Source of the DNA: Lethocerus indicus
Taxonomy: Eukaryota; Arthropoda; Insecta; Hemiptera; Belostomatidae
Direction: 5' to 3'
NCBI GenBank assembly: GCA_019843655.1
Contig: JACDQD010000002.1
Coordinates: 9,413,393-9,477,392 of the forward strand
DNA length: 64,000 nucleotides
Under the pieces are notes generated by a model. That model worked only from the letters and a program-made list of their open reading frames with translations. It was not told the DNA's origin and searched no databases. Made by a program: the position numbers and the translations under genes. Shown piece by piece: positions 24,872 through 35,851 of the stretch (its first letter is position 1; every line of letters begins with the position of its first letter).

Positions 24872-27673
24872 TCTCGCGTGTGCACGAATCATAATATTAT
24901 TAATAAAGTTAATCAGTTTCAATAAGCGTCATTTAGAGTTAGCCAGCCCCATAATCCTATTAAGCGCTTACAGTGAGAATTCATTATTATTTATTGACGC
25001 CTAATAAATAATACTAAACTCATAGCTACAGAGTAGTTAAGAGCTTCAATAGTACAGGTTTGAAACCTAATCTTTTAGATCTGAGTATGTACGTGTGCGT
25101 CTAAATAATTGTAACATTTATAATTTTAAAGCGAGTATAAGACATTGAGCTACTCTTGTGAGCAATTCAAATTAGTAACTGAATTATAGCATTGGAACCT
25201 AGTGATTGGAGCCTGAGTTATTGCCAGAGCGAATATTCAGTTGTTTTAAAAGTACCTGATTTTAAGTACTAGGGTAGACATTGGATCGTTTTATAATTTA
25301 TTCCAAAACGTTCCTTCTTCGGCGTTTTGCATAATTTCAAGTGCCGGCCGATCGGTGAATTTGAGCGTAGCGCTTTTGGGAATTCTTTGCCGGTCTCAAC
25401 CGTGGGTTGGGACGTCGACGGAATTAATAATTCATGGGGTGTGTCGGGGTGCGTCCGGATTAGCGCCTCAAATAATGAACCCCACCGCGATAATTCCAGC
25501 GTTAATTGCGGATTCCCCAACCCACCCTCACCCGCCACCAACCCCGTCCATCACCCTCCTTCAATATAATAAAGTTTTAATTGCGAGCGCCGCAGCTCAC
25601 TCTCCTCTATCAGCCCAACCCATCACAATTGGCAGGGTCCGAGCTCTGTTTGCCTATCTCGTCAATACGCCAATACACCAATTATAATCTATCGCTGGAT
25701 AACGACGACTGTATGTTTTTCTGTTACGCTTTTCTCGTTCGGCTTTTAAATTCGCCCGGAACAACGGTCCCGCTATTAGTTTCCGGACTGCAATGAAGTT
25801 ATTCCACAGCATCTACTAATTGTATTATAGGTGTTTTACAAAGTTCTACAATTGGTTCTGAAGATACTGTTCATTTAAATCTGTGCAAATTGGCCTCGTA
25901 TCAATACCTTTTTCTTCGGTGACCACTGACACCGGAAATGTCGCGGCAGCGATTTTGGAAAGCTAAAATTACTTGGGCTAAAATGGATTAAGCCTCCTCG
26001 AGGAAACTTCAGGGCTTAACTGTATTGTGAGCGGGGCCGGCGATCTTCTTCCGGCCCTTCTCTTAGGACTAAATCCGTTGAAAACTCTGGGCGGATAAAT
26101 CTTCTATGGTGGAAGTTGTAACCCGAGCTATAAATCTATGGTTGGGATGTCCTCTACCTCACCGCTCTCGCGCTCTTTACTTATCTCGTTGAAAAGATCC
26201 TCGGGGACATGTACTTACATTTTCAAGCTACGCCTATCTTTGTTTGTTCTTCATTGCTCCTTCTGGTGTATATATAATAATATAAAATATATATTTTTTA
26301 ATTTTCAATGCTGATACAATAGATATTCTTTAAAAAAGTTCCCTTTCTTCTTGTATACAGACCAGACAAGCAGTATATAATCGTAGAAGTAAAATAAAGA
26401 AATTTAAGGTATTTAATGTTCTTGCTCCCAAATGATAATTAGGTTGGAACACATAATTTTTGATAGAAGGGTGGCTTGGGGCGTTAAGACATCTTAATGA
26501 GTTCGGTGATCGTTTGAAAGTTTAATGGCCTCTGGTAACGGCGTTTGCTTGCGGGTAACTGACAGGAAATATTGGTATTTTATTGTAATTTTTGTAGCTG
26601 GCATAAAACCGGGCGATGCTTTAGCATGGAAATCTCCTTTCATGTTAATATCAGTTTGGCGTGGGCTCCGAGCCGATTTACAAGAAAACTCAGATAATGT
26701 GCGCCCGGAGTATATGCTGTTAAAGTTATCGCCTCGGATGATAATGTAATAGGCTCTATGATTGATGATGCAAACTTTCTTTCTATACTTTCATGCTTCT
26801 TAGTACCATACTTAAAAATATTCGATCAAAAGTTTCGCATCGGGTTAGGCATTATATTGTTTATATATCACTGCGAGGAAATAGTTTACAATTTTTTAAA
26901 TAATTACATTTTTTATAGCATCAATACATTCATAGGAAATTACATTATCTGATTTACAGTGCAGTAGGATGTTGTAGCTACCTGTAACGGAATATAGGAG
27001 GTTATTTTTGTTATTAATACTTCATAAGCAAATAAATATTTGTTTTAACTAATAATTCAGAAATATCCGACAACTTTTTAATGTATATATGAATGATTTG
27101 TCCATTAGAGGATTAAGAATAATAGTAATAATATGGTGTTGTCATAAAAAGTATCTGTTAAAAAGGTTTGCTGTAAACGTTAGAATTGCGAGTACAATAT
27201 TTGAACACGGCGCTGTTGATACTATACGGCATGACGGGTTGTGCGGGTTAGTATCTCAAGCCCCTTATTGTGGAGTCCGAAATTAACTTACGTGTTGTAC
27301 TCAATGTATTAGAATAATTATCTATATTTGTTCCTGTTAAGGTTAATCAGGATTTTATTAATCCCATTTTATTAATCCTATTTTGTTAATCAGGACTATC
27401 GAATAAGACTTTTTTTATGTTGTTCAATAAATTTAGTTTCTGATTCATCAATTCCTTTTACCTGTTTGTTCTTACTAAGGAGTAAGTCGATTGTGTAATT
27501 GATAATGCTTCTTCCATCATGATATTTTTTGTAATGGCTCATTTGTAAATACATTTTATAATTATAATGAAAAATTATGTTTACATATATAAACTGTTAT
27601 ACAACATTGTATTTATGTTTATTCATTTCTTTAAAATACTTGTTCACGATAGGCTCTATTTTGGTGTTCTTCT
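24870..27673. other. Non-coding; large island 25300-26220
   Basis: The island holds GGATTAG (Bicoid/Otx-type core, near 25458) and overlapping Pro/Ser-rich frames of 70-110 residues in several phases, which points to a stop-poor GC block rather than one gene. At 27352-27392 three imperfect copies of a 13-14-bp unit, consensus ATTTTATTAATCC, form a short tandem repeat. The rest is AT-rich without supported features. Confidence 0.35.
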
Positions 27674-27770
27674 GTTTCGACTCGCTGATTTGCTCAAATG
27701 CTAGACCTGTTTGGCTTCTCGCCACCTTAACTAGCCTTCCATCGGTAGATTAATGACGACTTAGCATGTC
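27674..27770 (+). mobile_element. Interspersed repeat, copy A (possibly tRNA/SINE-derived)
   Basis: This stretch aligns by eye with 38031-38125: both start with GTTTC, share the exact 13-mer TGGCTTCTCGCCA (27712-27724 here), then CCAT(C/T)GGTAGA and TTAGCATG at similar spacing. GGTAGA resembles the D-arm of a tRNA, and the GTCGGTTGGGCATCC that follows vaguely resembles a T-arm, so a decayed tRNA-derived SINE is possible. The copies are diverged and no poly-A tail or target-site duplication is clear. That the two copies are related is well supported; the element class is speculation. Confidence 0.4.
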
Positions 27771-30700
27771 GGTTGGGCATCCTGCCTGCATTGTCACTGC
27801 ACTATCGCAATAACAGCCAATCAATACCTCTTACCACAAACCCTCGGAACAATCACTGCTATAAAGTGTCACCCAATACTACAGAATTGAATTGGCATCG
27901 GTTATTGTTCTATGGTGTATGGTTTGAATCCAACCCTATGACTGACAAAAACGTTTATAGCTGACTATAATACGGTGAAGTTGTTAAAAATAAATTCAAT
28001 AGTACGCTAATAATTCATATATCGGGAGTTCCATCGCCAAATTTTGAATAGTTCAATACGAAGACAAGAAATAAATATTGTATATTTTAAATACATTTTC
28101 CTCGGAATTATTGACCTTTTTTTATATTCGATAGCGCCGATTTTTCAGATTCTAGCGGTAACAACATTATACGGAGGTGGTTGCATGACAAAATTTAGGC
28201 GTGTCCACCGGTCCGGTTAGGTCGAACAGAAGCGGACACAGTTGGAACTGGAGACAGAGCGGGCCGCGGGCATAGTTCAAACAGACAACAACTGTCTGCC
28301 ACTCGTTTGCCGGGCGAGGGGGTGGGTTTCGGGGGGTAGGATTTAGTGTGGCCCTTCCAGAACGAGGCCAGTACCAGTGCTAGCATCCAGCGGCAGTGCA
28401 CTTCCGTCGGAGAGAGGCCCCTATTTACCACCGGCTCTATTGCCGTCCACTGTTTAATTAGCGGCCCGATTTCATCCTGAGGGGGGGACGGGAGTAGGGC
28501 TCATACGCTCTCTCCCTCTCTCTATCCTAACTCTCTTCCCGCCACACCACTCTTCGTCTCTCCATCACACTTCTGTTAGTACGCCTAATGCACTGGCATC
28601 ACCATCTTCTCAAATATGGGTCTACCACATTTCACGGACAACTAGTTTATTGACTGAAATGTTACTTGATGAGATTATTATGTACTTTTAAATTAAATTG
28701 AAACGTTCGTTTGAATGTAAATTGAATATCACAATTTTCCTAAATTTGAAAATTGAACTCGAAATGCAAACCGAATGTAAATGAGACGCGCGATTGTGTC
28801 CGTATGCGGATTCAGGAACGTGTACATTATTTTATAAATGGATAATGTCATAAAATTCGTCGTCCATATTATTTAAATATTACATGTAAAATCATAATTA
28901 AATATTAAATATTATTAATAATATTGTAAAATTGACAAAACTTATTGTTAGAATTATGAATTATAGTCTAAAAGTCAGATTGCGTTAACGAAGGGATGTA
29001 ATGAAAAACACTGAACAATGTGATTATTATGATATATAGATTAACCTTATGCCAGCTGCCGTAGGTTGTCCTCGCATAAACGACGATGTGAAATGGGGTC
29101 GTGATCTCCACATCGGCGGACGAAATGGTTTCAGGTCTGACCACTTCCGAAGTAAAACGGGCGAACGGGTGGTAGAGATAACAATGAATTATGGGATTTT
29201 ATTTGCTGAACAGAGAATGGGGTAGGTCGTATCAACTGAACACACTCGATCCTTTTTTTATTCTTATACCATTCCAAAAAAAAAGAAAATCTTCAAAAAA
29301 AATTGTTGTTCCGGTATAATTCTTCCTTTATTAGGGCCTGAAATTCCATGATTCAATAATTTAAATAGTCTCTTTTGAAAGTAATTAATTACATTAATAT
29401 TTATAGTTAATAAGAGTATTAGTCTTTATTTCTCCTTTCACGAATAGTTTCTTATTTAATATAAAATATTTCTGCGGCATATCTATGCGGTTGTTTCTAC
29501 ACTTCAGGTACAGGCTAGATTGTACGGAGTCTTCATATTTTTCAGTTTTCTCTGCTCGACTAGGTATTCAACGGACCTAATGACCTAAGAAAATTCGTTC
29601 TTTACGCATCATTAATTCACCATATCGGGACGTATTTCCGATACATGCCAAAATATTGCATAGGCATTTGGGACGGCCTTTGATAACATTGGATTAAAAT
29701 CTTTATGGCAGGGAAATATTTTTAAAAATTTATGAACTCACCGCAGCTACTAACAAATCTTCCACTGTTATTAACATGCAGAGTATTCTATTACAATAAT
29801 ATACAGTATGTATGTCCCTTGATATACAATAAGGTCAGTCATTACTACTTCGCTATTACTGAGACAATCTTATTTTCATCAATGAATGAAATAATAATTC
29901 ATACGTTCATTGTATTTTGAATAATGCTCTTATATTCTGAAAATACCTTTCTTCACCCATTATTAAGTCTTATTATATTTCCGTATAATTGTAAGTCACG
30001 TGCAAAGTATCCATTTCAGAGATATTACACTCCGACTGAACGGGCTGGGTCCTCACAAAACTTTTCAGTTTTCAACTTTGAATAAAATTCAGGTTTCCTT
30101 AGCAACGCGGCTGAATTTTAGTTTGTTAGCCATATTTTGTGTTATACGAAACTTTTTAAACTTTCTCGTAAAATCATAACTTCTGTGATTGAACAGTACC
30201 GCGGAAAGTTTGACTCCGTTATATGAATAATGGCTGTACATATATACGCACGTGCATGCCCAATTAGTAAATTTAAAACTAAATTAAAATTCATTCAGTT
30301 CGTCATCAGAATTCCCCAATCTCTGATGATGGTCAAATCTTGCGTCAACTACAAATTTGAATTCGTAACGATTGGAGCTCGTACAACTCCAGAAAAGCTT
30401 TTCTACCACAGAAGCCTATGAAACTAAAACTGAAGGTTCAATTAAAATAAGCACTTCAATAGGATAAAATTTGGCAATGTTAGTTATTCAGTTTAGTTTA
30501 AATATGCGTCCAAGGTATTGTCTCAATGTGGGTTTCTTCATTTTAAACAAGACCTCTTACAGAATATTGCGGGAGGAGAGCGTCAACGCAATCCTGAGAA
30601 CAGTCTAAGGTCGTCGGGGCATAAAAAAATCGCGCGTGGCAGCCATAACTTCTGGCCTCTTTTCATACGTGACGTACTAGTAAAAACAGAAAAAGGATCC

Positions 30701-31020
30701 CTCGCGTAAGAGCGTCCGGAAATAAACTGAAGTTAATTTAGTGAAAAAGCGGTATATTCTATCGGGCGAGGACTCCTCGGGAATGGAGGACGGATAAGTT
30801 GAACTGAACTGGATCTGTGGCCGGTGGGTGCCGCCCAGTCTCCCCAACTTTCTCCCAGGACCGGTGCTTAAATTCCCGAGGTGTTTTTCAACTCGTATCG
30901 GATACCAATTTAGCACTTTTTTTTATGTAGCTCCCGCTTGGATTCCCCCGCAAATGTCCCCATTCGTCATCTTTATTGGCCCACTCTCGCTAGGATTTCT
31001 CTGGCGCGGTCCAATTGAAA
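27771..31020. other. Non-coding; islands 28190-28570, 29050-29180, 30520-31020
   Basis: The first island gives only a 78-residue minus-strand frame without motifs and grades into a CT-rich patch. The second holds a CAGCTG E-box (29053-29058). The third, about 500 bp, is complex and GC-richer with short frames in several phases. Between 28620 and 29040 and between 29200 and 30500 the DNA is AT-rich with nothing supported. Confidence 0.35.
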
Positions 31021-31025
31021 AAAGT

Positions 31026-31179
31026 TCCCTTTGAATCATAATATTTCCATGGTTTATTCGCGCGAGATATATTCCGGCAGAAAAGGAATATTATAAGGGA
31101 AAGATGTAGCGAAGCCAGAGGAGATTACGTCCGCCGCAATTTTTAAATCGCGTTTTTTAAATGTCTATCTCGCGAATAA
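31026..31179. other. Two interleaved inverted repeats
   Basis: TTATTCGCGCGAGATA (31054-31069) pairs with TATCTCGCGAATAA (31166-31179) apart from a 2-base bulge. A second, looser pair involves the GTTCCCTT...ATAATATTTCC stretch near 31024-31047 and GGAATATTATAAGGGAA (31085-31101). The arms interleave, so they cannot all form at once except as a pseudoknot. A small inverted-repeat element (MITE-like, about 126 bp) is one explanation, but no target-site duplication is evident. Confidence 0.3.
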
Positions 31180-31351
31180 GTCACATCCATTTCAAGTCAC
31201 CTTATTTGTATTGAGAAAACAGTTTTGTCATATATGCGAATTATAGATTTACAATCAATATTAAATTTTAAGTGTCTCTATTTTTTTTATAGTGTCCCTA
31301 TCGTTCGGACTAGTTGTGGGAAATGTGATGGGGGCAGTGGATCGTCTGAAA

Positions 31352-31387
31352 TATATAAAGGCTGCGTAGCGGGGAGCCTTCATCCCT
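31352..31387 (+). promoter_or_regulatory. Candidate TATA + initiator core promoter
   Basis: TATATAAA (31352-31359) is placed exactly 30 bp upstream of the A in TTCATCCC (A at 31382), which resembles the arthropod initiator TCAKTY with one mismatch. That spacing is the canonical one for TATA-driven RNA polymerase II promoters. Around it the sequence turns GC-richer after an AT-rich flank. No DPE is recognised at +28. Downstream lies no long reading frame (see the next entry), so the transcript, if any, is short or non-coding, or is spliced to a distant exon. Confidence 0.35.
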
Positions 31388-31590
31388 AGCGATCAAGTTC
31401 TGTGTAAAGAAACTCTTCTTATTGCTGAACTTCTGATGCTTCTGACCCCCCAATGAATCCGTGTACCCGTCCAAAACTTCAGTCCATCGTCCCTGCGAAA
31501 CTGTTTCTCGATGGCGAGTGATTTCATATTGTTGGATCAGACATACACTGTACGACGCGTCAATAAATATTATTCAAACATATGTGTTTA
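31382..31590 (+). ncRNA. Possible short transcription unit (unknown product)
   Basis: Starting at the candidate initiator, about 200 bp reach an AATAAA (31562-31567) followed by a GT-rich stretch, a plausible cleavage/polyadenylation signal. Within it AAGTTC...GAACTT and AAGAA...TTCTT can fold into an imperfect hairpin at about 31395-31435. Small frames are present: a 22-codon frame beginning at 31453 and a 58-codon frame starting ATGGCGAGTG at 31511 that runs past the poly-A signal. Nothing is recognised. The poly-A hexamer is common in AT-rich DNA, so the whole unit is speculative. Confidence 0.15.
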
Positions 31591-33250
31591 TTTAATTTTC
31601 TCACCTATGAAAACAATCCAGTTTTCTCCCAAATTGATTAAGGTCCATCATCGTTATTTAGCAATACTACAAAATGTGTTACACTAATAGTGTAATGCTT
31701 CTCCATTTTACATAATCGTTTGTAACAACGTTGAGTATTATTTTCTCAGAGCTATAGGGGAAGACAATTTTTTCCACGCTTTAATCGCAACTGTTTTATA
31801 CCAATTATTTTAATAAGACCTGGGTCTAGTGTTCTATCTTTGTCAATGTTTTCTCTAATTACAAATCCGATATAGTTTCGTTGGGGCAAGTGGGTCACCT
31901 CCTATTAAACTTTCCCTATACAATTCGCTTTCAGCAAGTCCAGGGGATCCTTTTCTCATAAAATGGCGCAGGATGGAATGGAAATGGAATCCTGGCCGCC
32001 ATTTCCTCCCCAACAGCCTGATTTTCCAACTTTTCTTATTATGCTCTGATAATATGAACTTCTCTTCCGATGGAGTTTAGAAGAAAATTACCAAGAAAAA
32101 TTTTCGGATATTGTGTTCGGGGAGAGCCATTACACATTTTCGTTCTGTGACCCCGATATCTTGTATTGAAAAGGTTTAAGCTTATATTATACTCAGTGAT
32201 TTATAGGCTAGGCAGTCGTCAGTCACGAAATAAAGCTATTTAATGTACTTCATTTAAGAATAAATGCAGGTTTTACCCAGAAACAAACTAAGGTATTGAC
32301 TTTGTAGTCACAATTGTTTGAGTAATGTTAACATGGATGAGAGTAAAATATATATATTTACATTAATTGCTGAAATATTAAATGCCTTATTTATGTTATC
32401 CGTTACTCTTATTTAAATTATTAATTATTTAAATTGAAGTATAAGTTAGGTGGACTTGAATTCATATGACCAGCTTAATTGAAGTTATTCACATTAGTGC
32501 TGTATTTCTGTATGGATCTGTGTAGCCCAGTAAACTTTATCTCTAGGATTTCCAGATTGAAATATCATAGATTGTGTTAGGATTTTCGACTTTTCCGTGT
32601 AATGATTTGTTATATCTCTTTTTCAAAATGCTAAAAATCATCCTTGTTTGTAAATGGGAATCATCTGAGGGTTTGAAGGTAGACCAACTCTCGTTGTGCT
32701 GTGGTTGGTAGGCTCTTAAGCGGCAAACGCGAGTAGGGCCTTTCATTATGCTGACTTTCATCCTCAATTTTGAGCCAACTGTCGGCTTTCTGTATTTCAA
32801 AGATTCCCGCATTTACTCTTTTGGCACAGAACTCTCTTATGTGCGGTAGAACTTGAGCCAATTACTTACCCTCATTTCTTCTGCTACTCTCGTTTCTTCA
32901 ACCGGAGCAGGCCATGGGAAGTGTTGTTATTTCCAGACCCAGAAGTGGCGACCAGTTTGTTCATAATACACTAATCTTACTGAAGCAGTAAATTTAATTC
33001 ATAATTATTGCCTGTCGTCTACTCACTCCTGTAGCTCCTGTAGCCAGCAATGACCGGTACATTTTATGCCTTTTGACAGTTTTGACAGAAATTGACAGTT
33101 ATGTTGAACCGTATTTCTTATCTTGCTAATAGAGAGCAGAGATGGGATACATCGCACGTCTGAGTATATCCAAATATCCATTCATTATCCATTCGTTATT
33201 TCCATCTTGCAGTCTCGTTTCTTTGCTTGATTCAGAAAGCTACAATTAGT
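31591..33250. other. Non-coding; block 31880-32050 with a small ATG frame; possible decayed minus-strand frame
   Basis: A 28-codon frame begins at 31963 in a good start context (AAAATGG; MAQDGMEMESWPPFPPQQPD...) and stops at 32049; a polypyrimidine-CAG lies just upstream at 31932-31934. On the minus strand one frame from about 32990 down to 32543 meets only three stops in about 150 codons, fewer than random AT-rich DNA should give; its last part is the 89-residue frame at 32543-32812. Neither matches a family I know. Tandem copies of CTCCTGTAG (33026-33043) and TTGACAG (near 33070-33100) are present. Confidence 0.3.
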
Positions 33251-35800
33251 ACTATTTCTAAAATTCCGCAGAATCTCCTGGAATGGAAATAGAAAATGCT
33301 ACTTCACTTAGCGGAGGAAGTGATCTCTGTTTAAAGGTAAAGGAGATAGGGGGTTGACCCTGGGAGGACGGTGGTAGTGGGGAAAAGTGCCGGGTCGGAA
33401 TTAATAGCGGTGGAAGAGGCTGACATATGTAAGGGGCCACGCTTCTAGTGAATTGCCGGTCGCCGAGTCTAATGGCTGGCAACGCCACCACCCACAACAC
33501 CAGTTACTTAAAACCTTCTTCACTCCTCCGTTATAACCCCTATCCACTTCAGAAGTATTTCATTACGGATTTAGGCGTATTCCATTCTCTGCCCAATTAT
33601 CCAACTCCTCCTTCCCCACTTATATTTATACCATATTTCAGCGCGGATGACTCCGATTTAATACTTCTTTCTAAATGGAACTGGTAACATTTTAATGAAA
33701 AACTTTTAAATAAAAGAGACATTTATTCTTCTAGCTCGAGTGAATTCTCAATGAGACAAAACATTGGATATTTATAAAAAAAAATTAAAGTGTGGATAAT
33801 GTCACGTTTTCTTTAAAATATAACAATTTAATAGTAATAGAAACAATAATACTTCAATGACAATAAAGAAGACCGAAATGCCATGGTCTTATAGGAAATA
33901 CGATTATTTACTTAAGATTGGAAGGTGAGGACATAAAATGACTTTCAATTGTATTAATTGAATATTGGGACTATAATACGCTATAATAAAAATCCCTATT
34001 GAATTCCAGGAGTGACCTCTTATAATAGGTTATTACACTTTTGGTTTGGTAAATTAAATATGCAGGTCTCTCACAACTATAGGGAATCCTAGATCCAAGT
34101 GACCATATCCATAACAAGTAAGACGCCGAGTAAAAACACCATCAAATTTGAGGGGTAGATATTTGGTGGGAGGCCATTGTTGAGCATTGTCCTGCGAGTG
34201 ACAGCCTCATTGAAATACTACCCCTGGGGTCTCAACCCTAACTTTCACCAACTCCTGTCTCCAGTCAACGCCTCCTATTCCTATGACGGATAACCCTACA
34301 CTTTTTATTGTGTATTCTCCACCTCCAAACAATAATCAACGTAACACAAGCATATTTATTCATGAATAATTCTACTGAATTTGATAGACGTCGGTTGGAA
34401 AATGAAAGATTATTCTTCTGCACCGATAACTCCATCCAGGAAATTTTAAGCATTTCCTAATAGTAAGCATAAATAAGAATTATGTGTTGGGATATCGATA
34501 TTCTGACCTTCTGTTTAATGCACCGGTATTAACTGCGGAAGTATATTCAGGGTCGTATTAAAAAGATCGTTAAATCAAGGCACTTTGTGTAACACAGACG
34601 AGAGGGAGAACATTTTACTGCTTAGACTAAGGGGGAAGGATCCCATTACAGGGCTCTAGTTAACGTCCACATTCTCAGGCGTCTATATTTTTCGCCGTAT
34701 AGTCGCCGCAGGGACAGCTGCTTGCGTACAAAATACAAATCTACAAAATAACAGACTTATTTAACAGGAGCGATGCCAGTGCGTCTCGCAGGTAATTAGG
34801 GAGTCCCGTGTACAATTTTGGCAAACTTTCTGTTAACAGGAAAACCCGGTTTAATTCAATTCGTAATATAAACTACTCAAAAGTTGCGGAAGTAATTTAC
34901 ATCAAAAAAGGACAGTAAATTTATTTTTTTCAATTTGTGCGTTTAATTACTTCTTTTAATTATCTTTACTATTTTTCATGAAGAATAGGAATCAACATCC
35001 ATTTAATTAACAACTAAAAAAAAGCGATCATCAGTCTCTTTATTAAGTACTAATAATAATATGCGGCAATAGAGCTCTACAAGAGCTAGGAGGGCTGTAC
35101 ACCACCGTAAATCCCTCACTGCAGTTTATGTGTCACCTTATGCTGTTGACTCTATGATGAATTGGTTTGGCGGCGCGTTTAATATTCAAAATAATTAATT
35201 TTCCGTTCCAATGTTATACAAAGGATTTTAACATTGGTATGCAGACAATATAGCAATTATTCTGAAGCGGTTAACTGGGTGGAGGAGGAGGGGATTAAAA
35301 TTTCTACTTGTATTTTTCCTTTTAACTTGCTTTTAAACTTGCACCACCCCTCGGGCATTAAGTGGCCCCCGGTTAGATGTTTGATTGTCGAATCAATTGG
35401 AGCATTAGCCATTCAGGGGTAAGTGGCGTTGATTGGCTCCACTTTGTGCTCCACTGACCTTACTTCTCCCGCCCGCTTATATCACGTACTACAGCTTTAT
35501 TTTAAACAATGCATAAATTAGTCCCGGACCGTTAATTAAAGGCCCAAAATCACCTGTTTCGTATGTGGAGCAATAGTTTCCTCACTATATCGAATTTTCT
35601 GTATTTGTTTCGAATTTGATTTCTTTTTAAATATACCAAAGTGAACATTAAATAATGGTTTATGGGGAGATGATTTGTGTGATTTTTGGTCTTGATTCGT
35701 TTAGATTAAACTTAGGGGCCATTCCAAACCTACATGCTAATACTAAATATTCTTTAAACTGTGCAACTTATTCTGAATGCAAACGACGTGAAATTTATAG
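33251..35800. other. Non-coding; islands 33260-33680, 34560-34860, 35090-35560
   Basis: The 34.6-kb island holds a proneural-type E-box (GCAGCTGT on the minus strand, 34714-34721). The 35.1-35.5-kb island holds TTAAGTGG (35358-35365), an Nkx2/Nkx3 (Vnd/Bagpipe) core, with a further AAGTGG near 35420 and ATTA/TTGATTG cores. No coding signature is seen in its frames (60-80 residues). Confidence 0.35.
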
Positions 35801-35807
35801 TAGCTTT

Positions 35808-35851
35808 ATGCATTAAGGTTAAAACCTTAATGCATCAGTTATGCATCAGTC
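35808..35851. repeat. Near-perfect palindrome plus tandem 11-mer
   Basis: Two 13-bp arms (35808-35820 and 35823-35835) are exact reverse complements around an AA centre. The right arm runs into two tandem copies of the 11-mer ATGCATCAGTY (35830-35840 and 35841-35851). A palindrome and a local duplication joined this way are typical of replication template switching. A structural role is possible but not shown. Confidence 0.7.
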
